Source: UBA6164 sp045107135 (GTDB lineage: Bacteria; Patescibacteriota; Gracilibacteria; BD1-5; UBA6164). Taken from it: a stretch of DNA of 39,251 bases. Both the position numbers and the translations under genes were made by a program. Positions within the stretch are counted from its first letter, which is position 1. Every line of letters starts with the position of its first letter. The notes beneath the pieces are model-generated. The model was not told the DNA's origin and ran no database searches. It worked only from the letters and a program-made list of their open reading frames with translations. The DNA is taken from the NCBI GenBank assembly GCA_045107135.1, contig JASFZI010000098.1, positions 1 to 39,251 of the forward strand. Direction: 5' to 3'. This document shows, one piece after another, positions 1 through 10,959 of this stretch.

Positions 1-702
1 TGTGTCTTGATATTCATCAACCATTAAATATTTATATCTTTCGTGATATTCTTCAAGTATTTTAGGAATTCTTAAAAGTGCCAATGTTTTTACTAGTATG
101 TCATCAAAGTCTAACGCATTATTTTGGCTTAGATTTTTCTCGTATTCAATATATGCTTTATAAACAACTTCTTTTATGCTTGAATCTACTTCTGCTTCAT
201 ATCATTTTGCTGTGATTAAGCTATTTTTAGCATTACTAATATAAAAAGCTATTTGTCTTGATGGAAATTCTTTTTCTTCAAGATGAAGTTTATTTTTAAG
301 TATTGATTTTAAAACTGATAACTTATCTGATTCGTCATAAATAACAAAGTCTTTTTTTAAACCAATAGCTAGTTCTTCAGGTAAAAATCTTGATAATACA
401 TCTTTTAAAATATATATTCAAATAGAATGAAAAGTTCAAATTAAAGGAAAACTTCATCTACTATAAATATTTCTAGGAGTATCTACTCATAAGGTATTAG
501 CAACTCTATTTCTCATCTCGCTAGCAGCTTTGTTTGTAAAAGTCACCATCATGATTTGATTTGGATTAATATTCAAATCTCTGATCATGTATTCAACTCT
601 AGCAGTCAAAGTAGCAGTTTTTCAACTACCAGCTCATGCTATAATCAATAGAGGTCATTCAACTTTATTTTTTGCACTTTCTTGTTTAGGATTTAATTGC
701 AT
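1..702 (-). CDS. UvrD/PcrA-family DNA helicase, N-terminal part (runs off the window)
   Basis: Superfamily 1A 3'-5' DNA helicase of repair and replication. The start MQLNPKQESAKNK is chosen because an in-frame TAA lies just upstream. The Q-motif-like start is followed by Walker A at residues 22-29 (AGAGSGKT, both later glycines written TGA), motif Ia (MMVTFTNKAASEMRNR), and at the window edge motif II (DEYQDT). 234 residues are visible of a family length of about 650-730; the rest lies beyond position 1. It is divergent from the methyltransferase gene at 876. UvrD, PcrA and Rep cannot be separated from this part alone. Family assignment is firm, the exact subfamily is not. Confidence 0.93.
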
Positions 703-798
703 TTGTTTTAATTTATTAGGTTTTATTTACTTAAAGTTATTAAAAAAAAATCATTAATCAATGGTTTTTTTGTTTTTGTGTTAAAAATAACTTAAATA

Positions 799-825
799 TT
801 GCATTATTTTTTATACTTATATAAT
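799..825 (+). promoter_or_regulatory. candidate promoter for the RNA methyltransferase gene
   Basis: TTGCAT at 799-804 and a perfect TATAAT at 820-825 are separated by 15 bp, shorter than the ideal 17, about 50 bp before the ATG at 876. The background is so AT-rich that chance matches are likely. The rest of the divergent gap 703-875 shows only A/T runs. Confidence 0.35.
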
Positions 826-875
826 TATTCTGAATTTTAATAAAATAAATATTTCATAATAATAAAAATATATTA

Positions 876-2339
876 ATGCAATATACTTGAATAAAGAAAA
901 ACGATATTTTAGAGAATATTACTATTGAAAAACTTGTTTTTGGTGGTAAATGATTAGCTAGATTAAAACATGAAAATCCTGAACTAGACGGTAGAGTAAT
1001 ATTTGTAACAGGTGGAGCTATTCCCTGAACTGTTGCAAATTTAAGAGTAATAAAAAAGAAAAAATCATTTTTGGAAACACAAATAGTTGATATCATAAAA
1101 AAATCAGATATTGAAATTGAACATCCAACAAATAAGTATTGAATGTCATGATGATGGAAATGGATTAATATACCATATAATGAACAGTTAAAAATTAAGG
1201 AAGAACAAGTAAAGGAAAGCTTGAATATTGTGAAACAAAAACAACCAGATTTAAATTTTTTACCTATTGAAGGTTCACCTACTATTGATTGATATAGAAA
1301 CAAGGTAGAATTTAGTTTCTGAAAATTTATATCTGCAAAATATGGAATAGAAGAACATTTTAATCTAGGGTTTCATAAACAATGAGAATTTTCTAAAATT
1401 CAAGATATGGAAGGTTGTCCATTAATTGATGAAATTCAAAATGAAGTATATAGAGAAATTAAAAAATTTAGTAAAACTATTTGATTGCCTGTTTATGATC
1501 AAATGAGACAGGAATGATTTTTTAGACATATAATGATTAGAAGAACTCATTTTGCAGATGAAATGATGCTTTTACTCAGTTTTAATCCTGAATATTTTGA
1601 TAAAAATACTAAATTAGATAAAGAAGAAAAATTAGAACTGATAAAAGATTTTTTAATAAGTTTAACAAAAAAATATCCAATAATTAAATCTATATATTTA
1701 TCTCATAATCCTAATAAAGCAGACGTATGTATTGGTGATTTAGAATTAATATATGGTTCTCCTACAATTAAAGAAAATCTTCAAGGATTGAGTTTTAATA
1801 TATCTCCAACTTCATTTTTCCAAACTAATTCTACCTGAGCAGATAAACTTTATTCTATGGTTTTAGATTTTGCTCATAAGGATGAATTAAAAGACCATAC
1901 TGTATTAGATTTATATGGTTGAACTTGAACTATTTGAATGATTTTTGCTAAGGCATGAGCAAAGCAAGTAACATCTGTTGAACTTGTAAAGTCTGCAAGT
2001 AAAGATTGAGAAAAAAATGCAGAATTAAATTGAATTTCTAATATAAATTTTGTAAATGCAAAGGTGGAAGATTTTCTTGATAAATATTTATCAGAATCAA
2101 AAACTGCAGATTTGTTAATAATTGATCCACCTAGAGTATGAATGCATCCAGATGCATTACCAAATATTTTAAAATTTGGTACCAAGCAAATAATTTATGT
2201 GAGTTGTAATCCATCTACTTTAGCTAGAGATTTAGGATATATACTTGAAAATTCTGATTACAAAATAGAAAAAATTCAAGCAATGGATATGTTTCCACAT
2301 ACTCATCATATTGAAACAGTTGTTAGTTTGATTAAATAA
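876..2339 (+). CDS. TrmA/RlmC/RlmD-family RNA (uracil-5-)-methyltransferase
   Basis: SAM-dependent enzyme making m5U in rRNA or tRNA. An N-terminal TRAM-like segment (IEKLVFGGKGLARLKH) is followed by the family block YRNKVEFSFG, the block SPTSFFQTN, SAM motif I (LDLYGGTGTIG) and the catalytic motif SCNPSTLARDL with the nucleophile at Cys444. The C-terminus is the usual HxHxE(T/S)VV-type tail. At 487 aa it is slightly long for the family. Oddity: the stretch that normally carries the [4Fe-4S] cysteines (CGGC followed by W and Q) reads SGGWKW here, so the iron-sulfur cluster appears lost. The ATG is preceded by A-rich sequence without a clear Shine-Dalgarno. Which uridine it modifies cannot be told from sequence. 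Confidence 0.92.
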
Positions 2340-2340
2340 C

Positions 2341-2373
2341 AAAAATAGACCTTTTAAAAAAGGTCTATTTTTT
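2341..2373 (+). terminator. intrinsic terminator after the methyltransferase gene
   Basis: Perfect inverted repeat AAATAGACCTTTT / AAAAGGTCTATTT with an A-rich 5' side and a T tract on the 3' side, starting 1 bp after the stop codon. Confidence 0.85.
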
Positions 2374-2409
2374 ATTATTTTTAAATAATAAATCTGGATT
2401 GTCAATTAT

Positions 2410-2438
2410 TTGCTTCGTAAAACAATTTATGATAATAT
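2410..2438 (+). promoter_or_regulatory. candidate promoter for pilT
   Basis: TTGCTT at 2410-2415, 17 bp spacer, TAATAT at 2433-2438, about 28 bp before the pilT ATG. The -10 is weak, and a perfect TATAAT at 2442-2447 is an alternative without a good -35. Confidence 0.3.
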
Positions 2439-2466
2439 AAATATAATATACAATTAATAAAAATAT

Positions 2467-3552
2467 ATGAATTCTAAAGAACTAATAAATTTTATACTAG
2501 ATTATGCATCAAAGAAAAATTATCCTGATGTACATATCAATTCTGATTACAAAATTCTAATTAGAAACAATAGTTGAGAAATTGAAGCAATATGACCAGA
2601 TTTATGAGGATGAATCGATATATTAACAAAAAATGATGTAAAAAATATTATTATTGCTGTTATATGAGATAAATGATTTAGTGAGTTTAAAAAGAATCTA
2701 GAATATGATTCTTCATATATGATAGCTTCATGAGATAGATATAGAATAAATTGTTATAATGATACTAATTGATATTCTATAGCAATGAGGTTAATTCCAA
2801 GTAAAATACCTACATTAGCAGAACTTTGATTAGGGTCACAAGTTGAAATGCTTTGTTGAAAATCAAAATGATTAGTTTTAGTTACTTGACCAACTTGATC
2901 TGGTAAATCAACAAATTTAGCAGCTATGATTAATCATATAAATACAAATTACAAAAAACACATCATTACTATTGAAGATCCAGTTGAATTTGCATTTAAA
3001 TCAAAATTATCTTTAATCAATCAAAGAGAAGTATGAAATGATACATTATGATTTTCTAATGCTATAAGAGCTTCTTTAAGAGAGGATCCTGATGTAATTA
3101 TGATTTGAGAAATGAGAGATCCTGAAACAATAAAAGCAGCAATAACTTTAGCTGAGACAGGTCACCTAGTTTTTTCTACACTACATACAAATGATTCTGT
3201 TCAGACAATTGATAGAATAGTTGATGTATTTCCTTGATCAGAACACAATCAAATAAGAATGCAATTATCTCAAAGTTTGGCTTGAGTTATATCTCAAAGA
3301 TTAATTCCAAGATCAGACAAAAAATGAAGAATTGCTGCAAGAGAAGTATTATTAAGTAATGATGCAGTTAGAAATCTGATTTTATCAGGTAAAACACATC
3401 AATTATATAGTGTTTTAGAGGTTTGAAAAAAAGATTGAATGATTTTAATGGATAAATATCTTCAAATACTTTATGCTAAAAAAATTATTTCTAAGGAAAC
3501 TTTGTTAAGTTATGTTAGAGATAAAGATGGTGTTCAAATGATGATTGATTAA
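2467..3552 (+). CDS. pilT: PilT-type pilus retraction ATPase
   Basis: Hexameric AAA-like motor that drives type IV pilus retraction (twitching, DNA uptake, surface contact). 361 aa, the usual PilT length. The N-terminal PAS-like domain is followed by Walker A GPTGSGKST at residues 141-149, whose two key glycines are TGA codons. Next come the Asp box (TIEDPVEF), Walker B (REDPDVIMIGEMRDPET) and the His box (TGHLVFSTLHTND). Together these mark the retraction ATPase rather than PilB. A cNMP-binding protein gene follows after 19 bp, probably on the same transcript, and a strong terminator closes the pair. No pilin or PilB gene is present in the window. Confidence 0.95.
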
Positions 3553-3571
3553 TAATTTATAATAAACTATA

Positions 3572-4420
3572 ATGCTAGATTTAAATTTTATATTAAATAA
3601 TAAACATTTTGAAAAAATAATACTTGAAAAAACAGGTATTTTATTTGATGAATGAGAAAAGGATAATAATTTATATATTATTGCATCATGAAATCTAAGT
3701 GTACAAAAATACACTACAGTAGAAAAAAATAATACAAAGCAATTGGCTGTATTAAGAGAATGAGCTATATTTTGAGAATGATCTCTTAAAAGGTCAGAAC
3801 CAAAACAGGTAAAAATAATTGCACTTAATGACACTGTGTTATATAAAATTGATGCAAAAGAATGAATAAGAAAATTTATTACAGAATTCCCCATTGATTG
3901 AATTAATTTATTAAGTGAGATTATTAATATATCAAATGAAAGATTATTAGAATCAAATTTTTTAGTTACTTCAAATTATGAAATAAGTAAAGCAATTTCT
4001 GAGATTAATTTATTTGATAATAGAAATCTATTTGCAATTATTGATAAATTTGAAAAAATTATCTGAGCAGAATATATTATATATGTAGAAAAAAATCCTG
4101 TTGTAAGTAATTTTATTACCATTAAACATGACACAAGGCATAAATGAAAAATGCTAAATAATATAATAGAAATTCAAAATGATATATTAGATATTAATGA
4201 TTTGACAAAAGAATGAATTAAATTATGAAAAATTAATTATGTTGAGTGATTAAAAAATAAAAACGAGATAATTTGATACTTAGTAATCTGAGAAAAAAAT
4301 AATAGTTTTTCTGAATGACAGAAAAAAGCAATTACTGTAATATCTGCTTTGATTACAGGTATAATTAAACAAAAACAAGCATATCAAGAAGAAAAAGATA
4401 AGGAATTAAATAAAAGTTAA
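3572..4420 (+). CDS. cyclic-nucleotide-binding domain protein with GAF-like C-terminus
   Basis: 282 aa. Residues about 10-110 look like a cNMP-binding beta-roll: a segment ending IIASGNLSV, then AVLREGAIFGEGSLKRSEPK, which corresponds to the phosphate-binding cassette, then VKIIALNDTVLYKID. The C-terminal half (about 140-275) looks GAF-like and ends in a long helix (GYLVIGEKNNSFSEGQ then ITVISALITGI). No DNA-binding, kinase or membrane segment is seen, so it is unlikely to be a Crp-type regulator. Directly downstream of pilT, it may let a nucleotide signal control pilus retraction; that role is inferred from position only. The CNB call is fairly firm, GAF moderate. Confidence 0.7.
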
Positions 4421-4455
4421 AAAAATACTTTACATAACAGTAAAGTATTTTTTTA
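4420..4455. terminator. bidirectional terminator between convergent genes
   Basis: Inverted repeat AAAAATACTTTAC / GTAAAGTATTTTT with a 6-bp loop, A tract on one side and T tract on the other. It overlaps the stop codons of both convergent genes (4420 plus, 4453 minus) and can serve both. Confidence 0.85.
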
Positions 4456-5403
4456 ACTATATTTTTCTAATAAGTTAATTACTTTATATTTTCATTTTAT
4501 TCACTTATACATTGATTTAATACTCGGAGTTCCACTTCCTAAAATTAATTGATTTCAGTTAAGTTCAGTGATTTTATTAGCCACTTCTACTGTATTATAT
4601 CTAGGAGATGAATCTGAAATATAAGAATTATCGTGTTCTTCGTCCATAATTATTAATCATAGATTATTAAATGGATAAAATAAAGCTGAACGAGTTCATA
4701 TTATTATTTTTGCATTTCAAGAGTTAATATCTAGCCAATATTTTGTTTTAGTAGCAGCAGTTACAGTAGAATTTATTATTAATACGTCATTTCAAAATAC
4801 ATTTATTATTTTTTCTGATAGTTGATTAGTTAAAATTATTTCAGGTATTAAAAATAACGCTTGTTTTCGTTTTTGCAAGCAATCTTGAATAAGTTTGATA
4901 TAAATTTCAGTCTTTCAACTTCATGTTAATCAATAGAATAAAATTTTATTATTCTTGGATTTTACTATTTCACTGTAAGCCTGAATTTGTGCCTTAGATA
5001 AAGTTATATTATGATTAAAAATATAGCTATATTCTTTTATTTTTGATAAGTTCACCTTGTCTTTTTTTATTTTCTCAGCTAAATTTTTAGGAAAAAATAA
5101 ATTATGTGAATTATGAATTGGTGAAAAATAATAACTAGCAATCCAAGAAATTAATTCAAGTCTATATTTTGATAAAAAAATAAATGGATTATGAATTGAA
5201 ATAAGTGATTTAATTTTAGATTCATCAAAATCAGCATTTATAGTGTCTTGTATTCTTAAGACAACTCAATATTCAATACTTGATTTAAAAGGAATTGTTA
5301 CAATCTGTCACTTATTTATTTTTCAAAGTAAAAAATCTGGTATCTTATATATAAGTCAGATATCATCGAATGTTTTAAAAAATGGTGAGACTACTACGTA
5401 CAT
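4453..5403 (-). CDS. PriA-like protein lacking the zinc-binding and second helicase lobes
   Basis: 316 aa against about 700 for PriA, the helicase that reloads the replisome at stalled forks. The N-terminal part resembles the PriA DNA-binding and winged-helix region. Then come Walker A (LTGSGKTEIY, Lys164), the FLIPEI motif, the PriA-specific GTRSALFYPFNNLGLII, the DEEH box and a motif-III-like LGSGTPS. The protein stops right after lobe 1, so there are no zinc cysteines and no motifs IV-VI. The TAA overlaps a strong terminator and nothing PriA-like follows, so this looks like a designed end rather than a recent frameshift. It probably cannot unwind DNA alone. The start overlaps closely with the apt stop (1 bp between them). 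Last gene of the operon starting at 10809. Confidence 0.82.
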
Positions 5404-5404
5404 T

Positions 5405-5911
5405 TTAGTATTTTATTAAACTGTTAATTTTGAGTCCTTTTAATTTGTCTTTTCAATTTAAAAATGTTAAATCAGCTACAAAATTTAGAGAATGAACTAT
5501 TCATCATAATTCCTCAACTAAATCTACAGATGCTTTTGCTGTTCAACCTGTAGCTAATAGATCATCTATAATTGCTATTTTATCGCCCTTAATAATAGAG
5601 TCAGTATGAATTTCAAAACATTTTTTTCAGTACTCTAGTTCATATTCTATTTTAATACAATTTGATGGTAATTTTCATTCTTTTCTAATTGGAATAAACG
5701 GTATTCAAAGCTTATAAGATAAAGCCCCTCAAAAAATAAAGCCTCTTGCATCAAGTGCTACTATTTTATCAATTCAGGTTAAATTTTTTGAAAATTCTTC
5801 AATTACATAGTTAAATGCTTCTGTATTTGATAAAATGGGGGTAATATCTTTAAAAGAAATTCATTCTATTGGGAAATTTTCAACATTTCTAATATAATTA
5901 TCTAAATTCAT
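5405..5911 (-). CDS. apt: adenine phosphoribosyltransferase
   Basis: Purine salvage: adenine plus PRPP gives AMP, in the cytoplasm. 168 aa, normal length. Seen: the N-terminal NFPIEGISFKDITPIL block typical of Apt, the substrate region LDARGFIFGG, the flexible loop region (RKEGKLP) and the PRPP-binding motif IIDDLLATGGTAKAS. Several of these glycines are TGA. It lies 7 bp after dnaX and 1 bp before the PriA-like gene, so it is clearly in the same operon. Consistent with a reduced CPR metabolism that relies on salvaged bases. Confidence 0.93.
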
Positions 5912-5918
5912 ATTTTTC

Positions 5919-7304
5919 TTAATTAATTTTTATTTGAGGATCAGTAAATCACATTTCTTTTAATATTTTTATCATCAAAGAAATGTTATCAACATTTTCA
6001 ACTTGTCATTTTGATATTTTTGTTTTTGCTCAAATTAAAAGGTTTTCTCATGCTAAATTTAATATTGATCATCTAAGAGCCATTGTTAATCATCATTTAG
6101 CTCATTTTTCTTTAAGCTTAGATATGAAATTATTAGTATCAAAATTTCATACAGTTTTTTTTGTTTCAACTTCAGAAACAACTTTTTTTTCTGGTTCTTT
6201 TCAGAATACATCAGTTAAATCATCAGCAGATATTTGAGTATGATTTTTCTTAACCTTCTTAATATTTTCTTTTTTTTCTATTTTTTTTGTGTTATTCTCT
6301 GTTCAATTAATTATTTTCAATACTCAAATTAAAAAAGTAGTATTTTCATCTAATGAATTCTTAGTTTTTGAATATGTTTCATCTAATATATCAAGAATAT
6401 TAATATGTGCAGAAATATTAACATGATCTTTTAGTAAATATAATGCTTTATTTTTAGTATAAAATAAAAGTTCTTTAAAAAATAATTTAATATTTTTTCA
6501 ATCTGAAATATTTTTATCTAAAATATTTATAACAGAACTATCTTTAGCTAACAGTTTATTTAAAAACTCATCTATTATATTCTCATCAACTATTTCTAAT
6601 TGCTTTACTATTGTTTCATAATTAATTTCAGAATTTGAAATTAGCTGTTCAAATAATGAAATAGCGTTTCTAAGTCAACCTGATGAGTTTTTTATAATAT
6701 AATTTATTGATTTTTCGTCTGTTTTAACTTTTTCAGATTTAGCAATAAATCATAATCTGCTTCTGATATCATCATCGGATATTCTTTTGAAATCATATCT
6801 TTGGCAACGAGAAATAATTGTTTCAGGAACTTTGTGTGTTTCGGTAGTTGCTAAAATAAATTTAACATGACTTGGTGGTTCTTCAAGTATCTTTAAAAGT
6901 GCATTAAATGCTCATTTACTAAGCATATGTACTTCATCTATTATATATATCTTATATTTGGTTTTTGTTGGACTAAATTGAGCTTTTTCAATTATTTCTC
7001 TGATATTATCTACTCCAGTGTGACTAGCCGCATCTATTTCAATAATATCTATTAATTTTTCTTCAGTAAAATCAGTACATATACTACATTTTAAACATGG
7101 ATTACCTTTATTTGGGTTTTCGCAATTTACAGTTTTTGCAAAAATTCTTGCTGTTGATGTTTTACCTGTTCATCTTGGTCCGCATAAAAGATAGGCTCAA
7201 ACTGTTTTATCTTTTTCTATTGCCTTTTGAAGCGTATCTTTTACAAAGGATTGTCATACTAGATTTTTAAAATCTGCAGGTCTGTATTTTAAATATAAAC
7301 TCAT
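5919..7304 (-). CDS. dnaX: DNA polymerase III gamma/tau subunit
   Basis: ATPase of the clamp loader. 461 aa. Walker A GPRGTGKTS (Lys48), the four-cysteine zinc module (C-x8-C-x2-C-x2-C around residues 65-80), SHTGVDNIRE, Walker B (IIDEVHMLS), the sensor region (FILATTETHKVPETIISRCQ) and the clamp-loader domain III are all present. The C-terminal third is Lys-rich and low in complexity, then ends in a small domain, so this is probably a tau-like form. No A-rich slippage site was obvious. It follows murE by 10 bp and precedes apt by 7 bp. Confidence 0.95.
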
Positions 7305-7314
7305 TTTTTATTTA

Positions 7315-8628
7315 TTAATTAATTACTTTATTATCATCAATTCATTTAAGAATATCAAGAATTACTTGTTTATCATGCCATTCAACTGGTCATTCATTAG
7401 TCATCATAACATGTTCATCTCATTTTCATGCAATTAAGACTACATCATTTTTTTCAGCTTTTAATAATGCTGCTTGGATTGCTTCTCTTCTTGTTGTAAT
7501 TATCCAAAAATTTTCTCATTCTTTTCTTTCAATTCAAGGTATTACATCTTTTATTATATCTTCAGTTTTTTCAGAATAATCATCGTCTTGAGTAAGTATT
7601 ACAGTATCTGATAATCTTGAAACAATTTCTCACATTAGAGGTCTTTTAGTTTTATCTCTATCTCAAGTTGCTCAGAATACAGTAATTATTTTACCAACAT
7701 TTTTAAATTTTCTTATTGTTTGTAAAACTTTTTCAAGAGCATCTTCAGTATGCGCATAATCAACAATTACTTGGAATCATTCATCGTTTTCAATATTTTC
7801 CATTCTTCAAGGAATTCAGGTAATTAATTTTACATTTTTTGAAATATCATTTGCTTTAACTCATAAAGCCATAAACACTCATACAGCAGCTAAAATATTT
7901 TGTATATTAAAATCTCATTTAAGCTTTGTTTCTATTTCAATATTTGGTCATGCAACATCAACAATAAATTTTGTAATTAATCAATCACTAACAATATTAG
8001 TAGCTACTAACGTAGCTCATTTATCAGTTCAATATGTGTATAACGAATCATAAGTTTCTGATATAAATAAATCAGAATAGTTACTGTTAATATTTATAAT
8101 TGCTGATTTCTTAACTCATTTTTTTCTTTTAAATCAAATAAGATTTTTAAATAAGCTTAGCTTTGTATTCACGTAATCATGCATAGTTTTATGTAAATCA
8201 AGATGATCTTGAGTAATATTTGTTAAAACTGCAATATCATATTCAATTCACCACACTCTATTCATTTTTAATCAATGACTTGCAGTTTCAATAATTGCAA
8301 TCTCACATCCTTTATTTTTTGCAATTTTAAGTAATCTTTGTAGTTCAAATGCATCTGGTGAAGTCATTTTGGTATCATTTTTAATTTCTTCATCACCTAT
8401 TATTATGTTTACAGTTGAAAACATAAATACCTTTTTTCACATAGCTGATAATCCTTTTGCAACAATATTACATGTTGTAGTTTTTCAGTTAGTTCAAGTT
8501 ATTCATATAACAACCATATCTTTACTTGGAAAACCATAATAAATATTAGCAATAATTGCTCTTATTTTATGGTATAACAATCTCATTGGATTATCTAGAG
8601 ATATTATTTTTTTGAATTTATTTAGCAT
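7315..8628 (-). CDS. murE: MurE-type Mur ligase lacking the N-terminal domain
   Basis: ATP-dependent ligase adding the third amino acid to UDP-MurNAc-dipeptide in peptidoglycan synthesis. 437 aa. The P-loop GITGTNGKTTT lies at about residues 42-52 (Lys49), where full-length MurE has roughly 70 more residues in front, so the UDP-binding domain 1 is largely missing. The central motif ITQDHLDLH and the C-terminal block VDYAHTEDALEKVL, then FGATGDRDKTKRPLMGEI, are typical of MurE. The site that reads DNPR in diaminopimelate enzymes reads DDDYSE here, so the amino-acid substrate cannot be assigned. It sits between the DUF4012 gene (72 bp upstream) and dnaX. Confidence 0.88.
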
Positions 8629-8700
8629 ATTTGATTTTGGTTATTTTAATCTATTCTTTTTATACTCATTTTCTGTTGTTTTTCAATTAAATTATTGTTT

Positions 8701-10809
8701 TTATTTGTATAAATAATCTCACTTAACTCATAATTCCCTAATAAAATTATCACCTTCTCTTATTTCAAAATAATAATCTCTAATTCACGGTTGTTTATAA
8801 AATTTAAAATCATAAGGTTCACATTCATTATTTGGAATAGTGTAATTTATATCATAATTGGTAGTTTCTAGTAATCTTGTATTTATATAAAAATCAACAA
8901 CTTGAGTTTGTTCATAGGTATTGATGTTCATTCATTCTTTTTCTTCTATAATAGCTTCTTTAGGTAGAACAACTCTAACATATGCTTTATTTTCTCATTT
9001 TCATTGAATATTAATAACGTCAGTTCTTGTTTTATTATTTAATGGATGTTTATCCAATAAGTCATTAACTTTCTTTTCTTCAAATTTTGAGAAAAAATGA
9101 GTTCTAAATATTCTTAAATTTGTATCTATACTACAATCAGCATTTTTTTCAATTTCTTTTTTATATTTTAGTTCTATATATCTATCTGATTTATTTCATC
9201 AGACTGAGGTAAATACTGGATATGAGAAATCTAAAGAGTCAGAATAATTGATTTTTCAGTTTAATCAAAGCCTCCATAATAAATTGTTTTCTTCAGGATT
9301 AAATGAATAAATAACTAAATCTCTTGATCTAATATTTTTTTGTAATATATCTAAATAAGCAAAATAATCTTTTCTCTCTTTTAATTCTCATATAAAAATA
9401 TTTGCAAAATCGAACAATATTTGTTTTGCAGTTCATAGAGTTCAAACTTTAAATGTTTGAGCCTCAACTAGGGTTGATATGATTAGTGAAAAATTTTCTT
9501 CAGTTATAATCTCATCTATTTTGTCAAACTCTATTCATCAAGTGTATTTTAGAAAATCTAATATTGTATTTTGGTTTATATAAATAATTCAATCAACTTT
9601 TTTACCAATTTTATTTAAGAAAAAATTAATACTTTCAGAGCTTGAATCAAAATCAATAAAGTAATTTGCATCTCTTAATCAAAATGTTTCAGTTATCTTG
9701 TTTAATCACTCAGGTGCGGGTTTTTTATCTTGATAAATTTTATTTATTTCCCATTCATAAGCATAAACATCATCATCTACAAAATCTATTACTTTTCAAT
9801 CTTTTATTGTGATAGTTGCTAAACTTCAAATAAATCATCAAGTTGGTCTAATTTCATCATTGTTTTGAAATAAGATCAAGTATTTTCTTTCAGAATCATT
9901 ACCAAGTAAATTTAAGAAAATATCAAAATCTCTATTTATAATATCAAGAAATTTATATCATTCTTTTAGTTTATTTTTTGCATATAACAATTTTTCATTG
10001 AGAGCTACGCTAGATAACTGATCTATTCTATCATATGTAACAATAGTGTTATATAATAAACTAGTAATAAGTGAAAAATCATATCTTAAATTTTCTAACA
10101 AATTTGTTAATTGAACATTTTCAATTCATCATTTTATATCAATAAGTTTTTTGATCCCCGTATATATCTGTACAGATTTATCTATTAATTTTGTAAGGTT
10201 TTTTCAACCTAATAAGGCATTATATCAGTTTTCAATATTTTTATTTGGTATTAATAAAAATGGCTTGAATAATAAATCTCAAATTATAAAATCTAATTTG
10301 GCATCATTTATATTTTTCTTTATAAAATCTATATTTCAAGAGTTATCTTTAATTGAAAGAATTTTTTCATATCAAGAATTAATCTTGTTTTCTACTATAT
10401 ACTTATCAATAAATAAAAGTAATCATATTATTAGAAAAATTATTCACATATTTCTAAAAAAATTCTTAGTAAAAAATACTCTTTCTTTAAAAACAGAAAA
10501 AGGAATTCATGTAAGAGAAACTCTTCATTTTAAACCTAATTTTATTTTTTTTAAAAAACTTATTTTTACACTTAAATCAATATCTTTTAATCTTTTTTCC
10601 TTAATTACAGAATCAAAATTTTTTGTTTTAGATTTAAGTACTTTAGGAAAAGTGTTTCATATATTATTTATATCATTTAAATCTATTTTTAAGTCATTAG
10701 TGGAATTATTTTCTAAGGGACGAAGATTAATATTAATTTTTGTATAAATATTAGTCACATCAAGGTTTCCATCAATATCATTAAATAAGTCATTAATTTT
10801 ATTATCCAT
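8701..10809 (-). CDS. DUF4012-domain membrane-anchored protein
   Basis: 702 aa. A charged cytoplasmic N-terminus (about 118 residues) is followed by one hydrophobic segment (about 119-135), then a large domain presumably outside the membrane. The hallmark of DUF4012 is visible at about 315-330 (LFQNNDEIRPTGGFIGS followed by ITIKDGK). The function of DUF4012 is not established; the family is common in CPR and Gram-positive genomes next to envelope polysaccharide genes. Here it heads an operon with the peptidoglycan ligase murE, in line with an envelope role, but that is inference. The start ATG lies 72 bp inside the left IS-like end. Confidence 0.85.
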
Positions 10810-10865
10810 TTATTATTTTATTAATATTAAATCTATTTTAATAAAAACTTAAAATACTTCAAGAA

Positions 10866-10915
10866 AAAAAGACTACTTAATGAAGTGACCCCTAAAAAAT
10901 AGAATTTAAAAAAGG
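10866..10915 (+). repeat. left IS3-type terminal inverted repeat of the accessory block
   Basis: TGAAGTGACCCCTA at 10881-10894 begins with TG and matches, in inverted orientation, the right end at 30165-30178. Beyond 14 identical bases the similarity continues weakly (AGAATTTAAAAAAG against GGAATACTAAAAAG). The stretch just outside, AAAAGACTAC, is also repeated outside the right copy. The form fits the left end of an IS150-like IS3 element. Only about 80 bp separates it from the stop of the adjacent histidine kinase gene, so no orfA remains here. Confidence 0.7.
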
Positions 10916-10959
10916 AAATCTCATTCCCAAAAAAGTATAAAAATTAGGATTGAAAAAAT

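Noticed and set aside
854..1303. Open frames on the strand opposite to large genes (for example 854-1303, 3505-3894, 10151-10747, 13111-13392).
   Set aside because: They are low-complexity Phe/Ser/Ile-rich shadows of the real code-25 genes on the other strand.
4420..5403. A frameshift or interruption in priA.
   Set aside because: The reading frame is intact to a TAA that coincides with a terminator, and no PriA motifs follow in any frame before the convergent gene.
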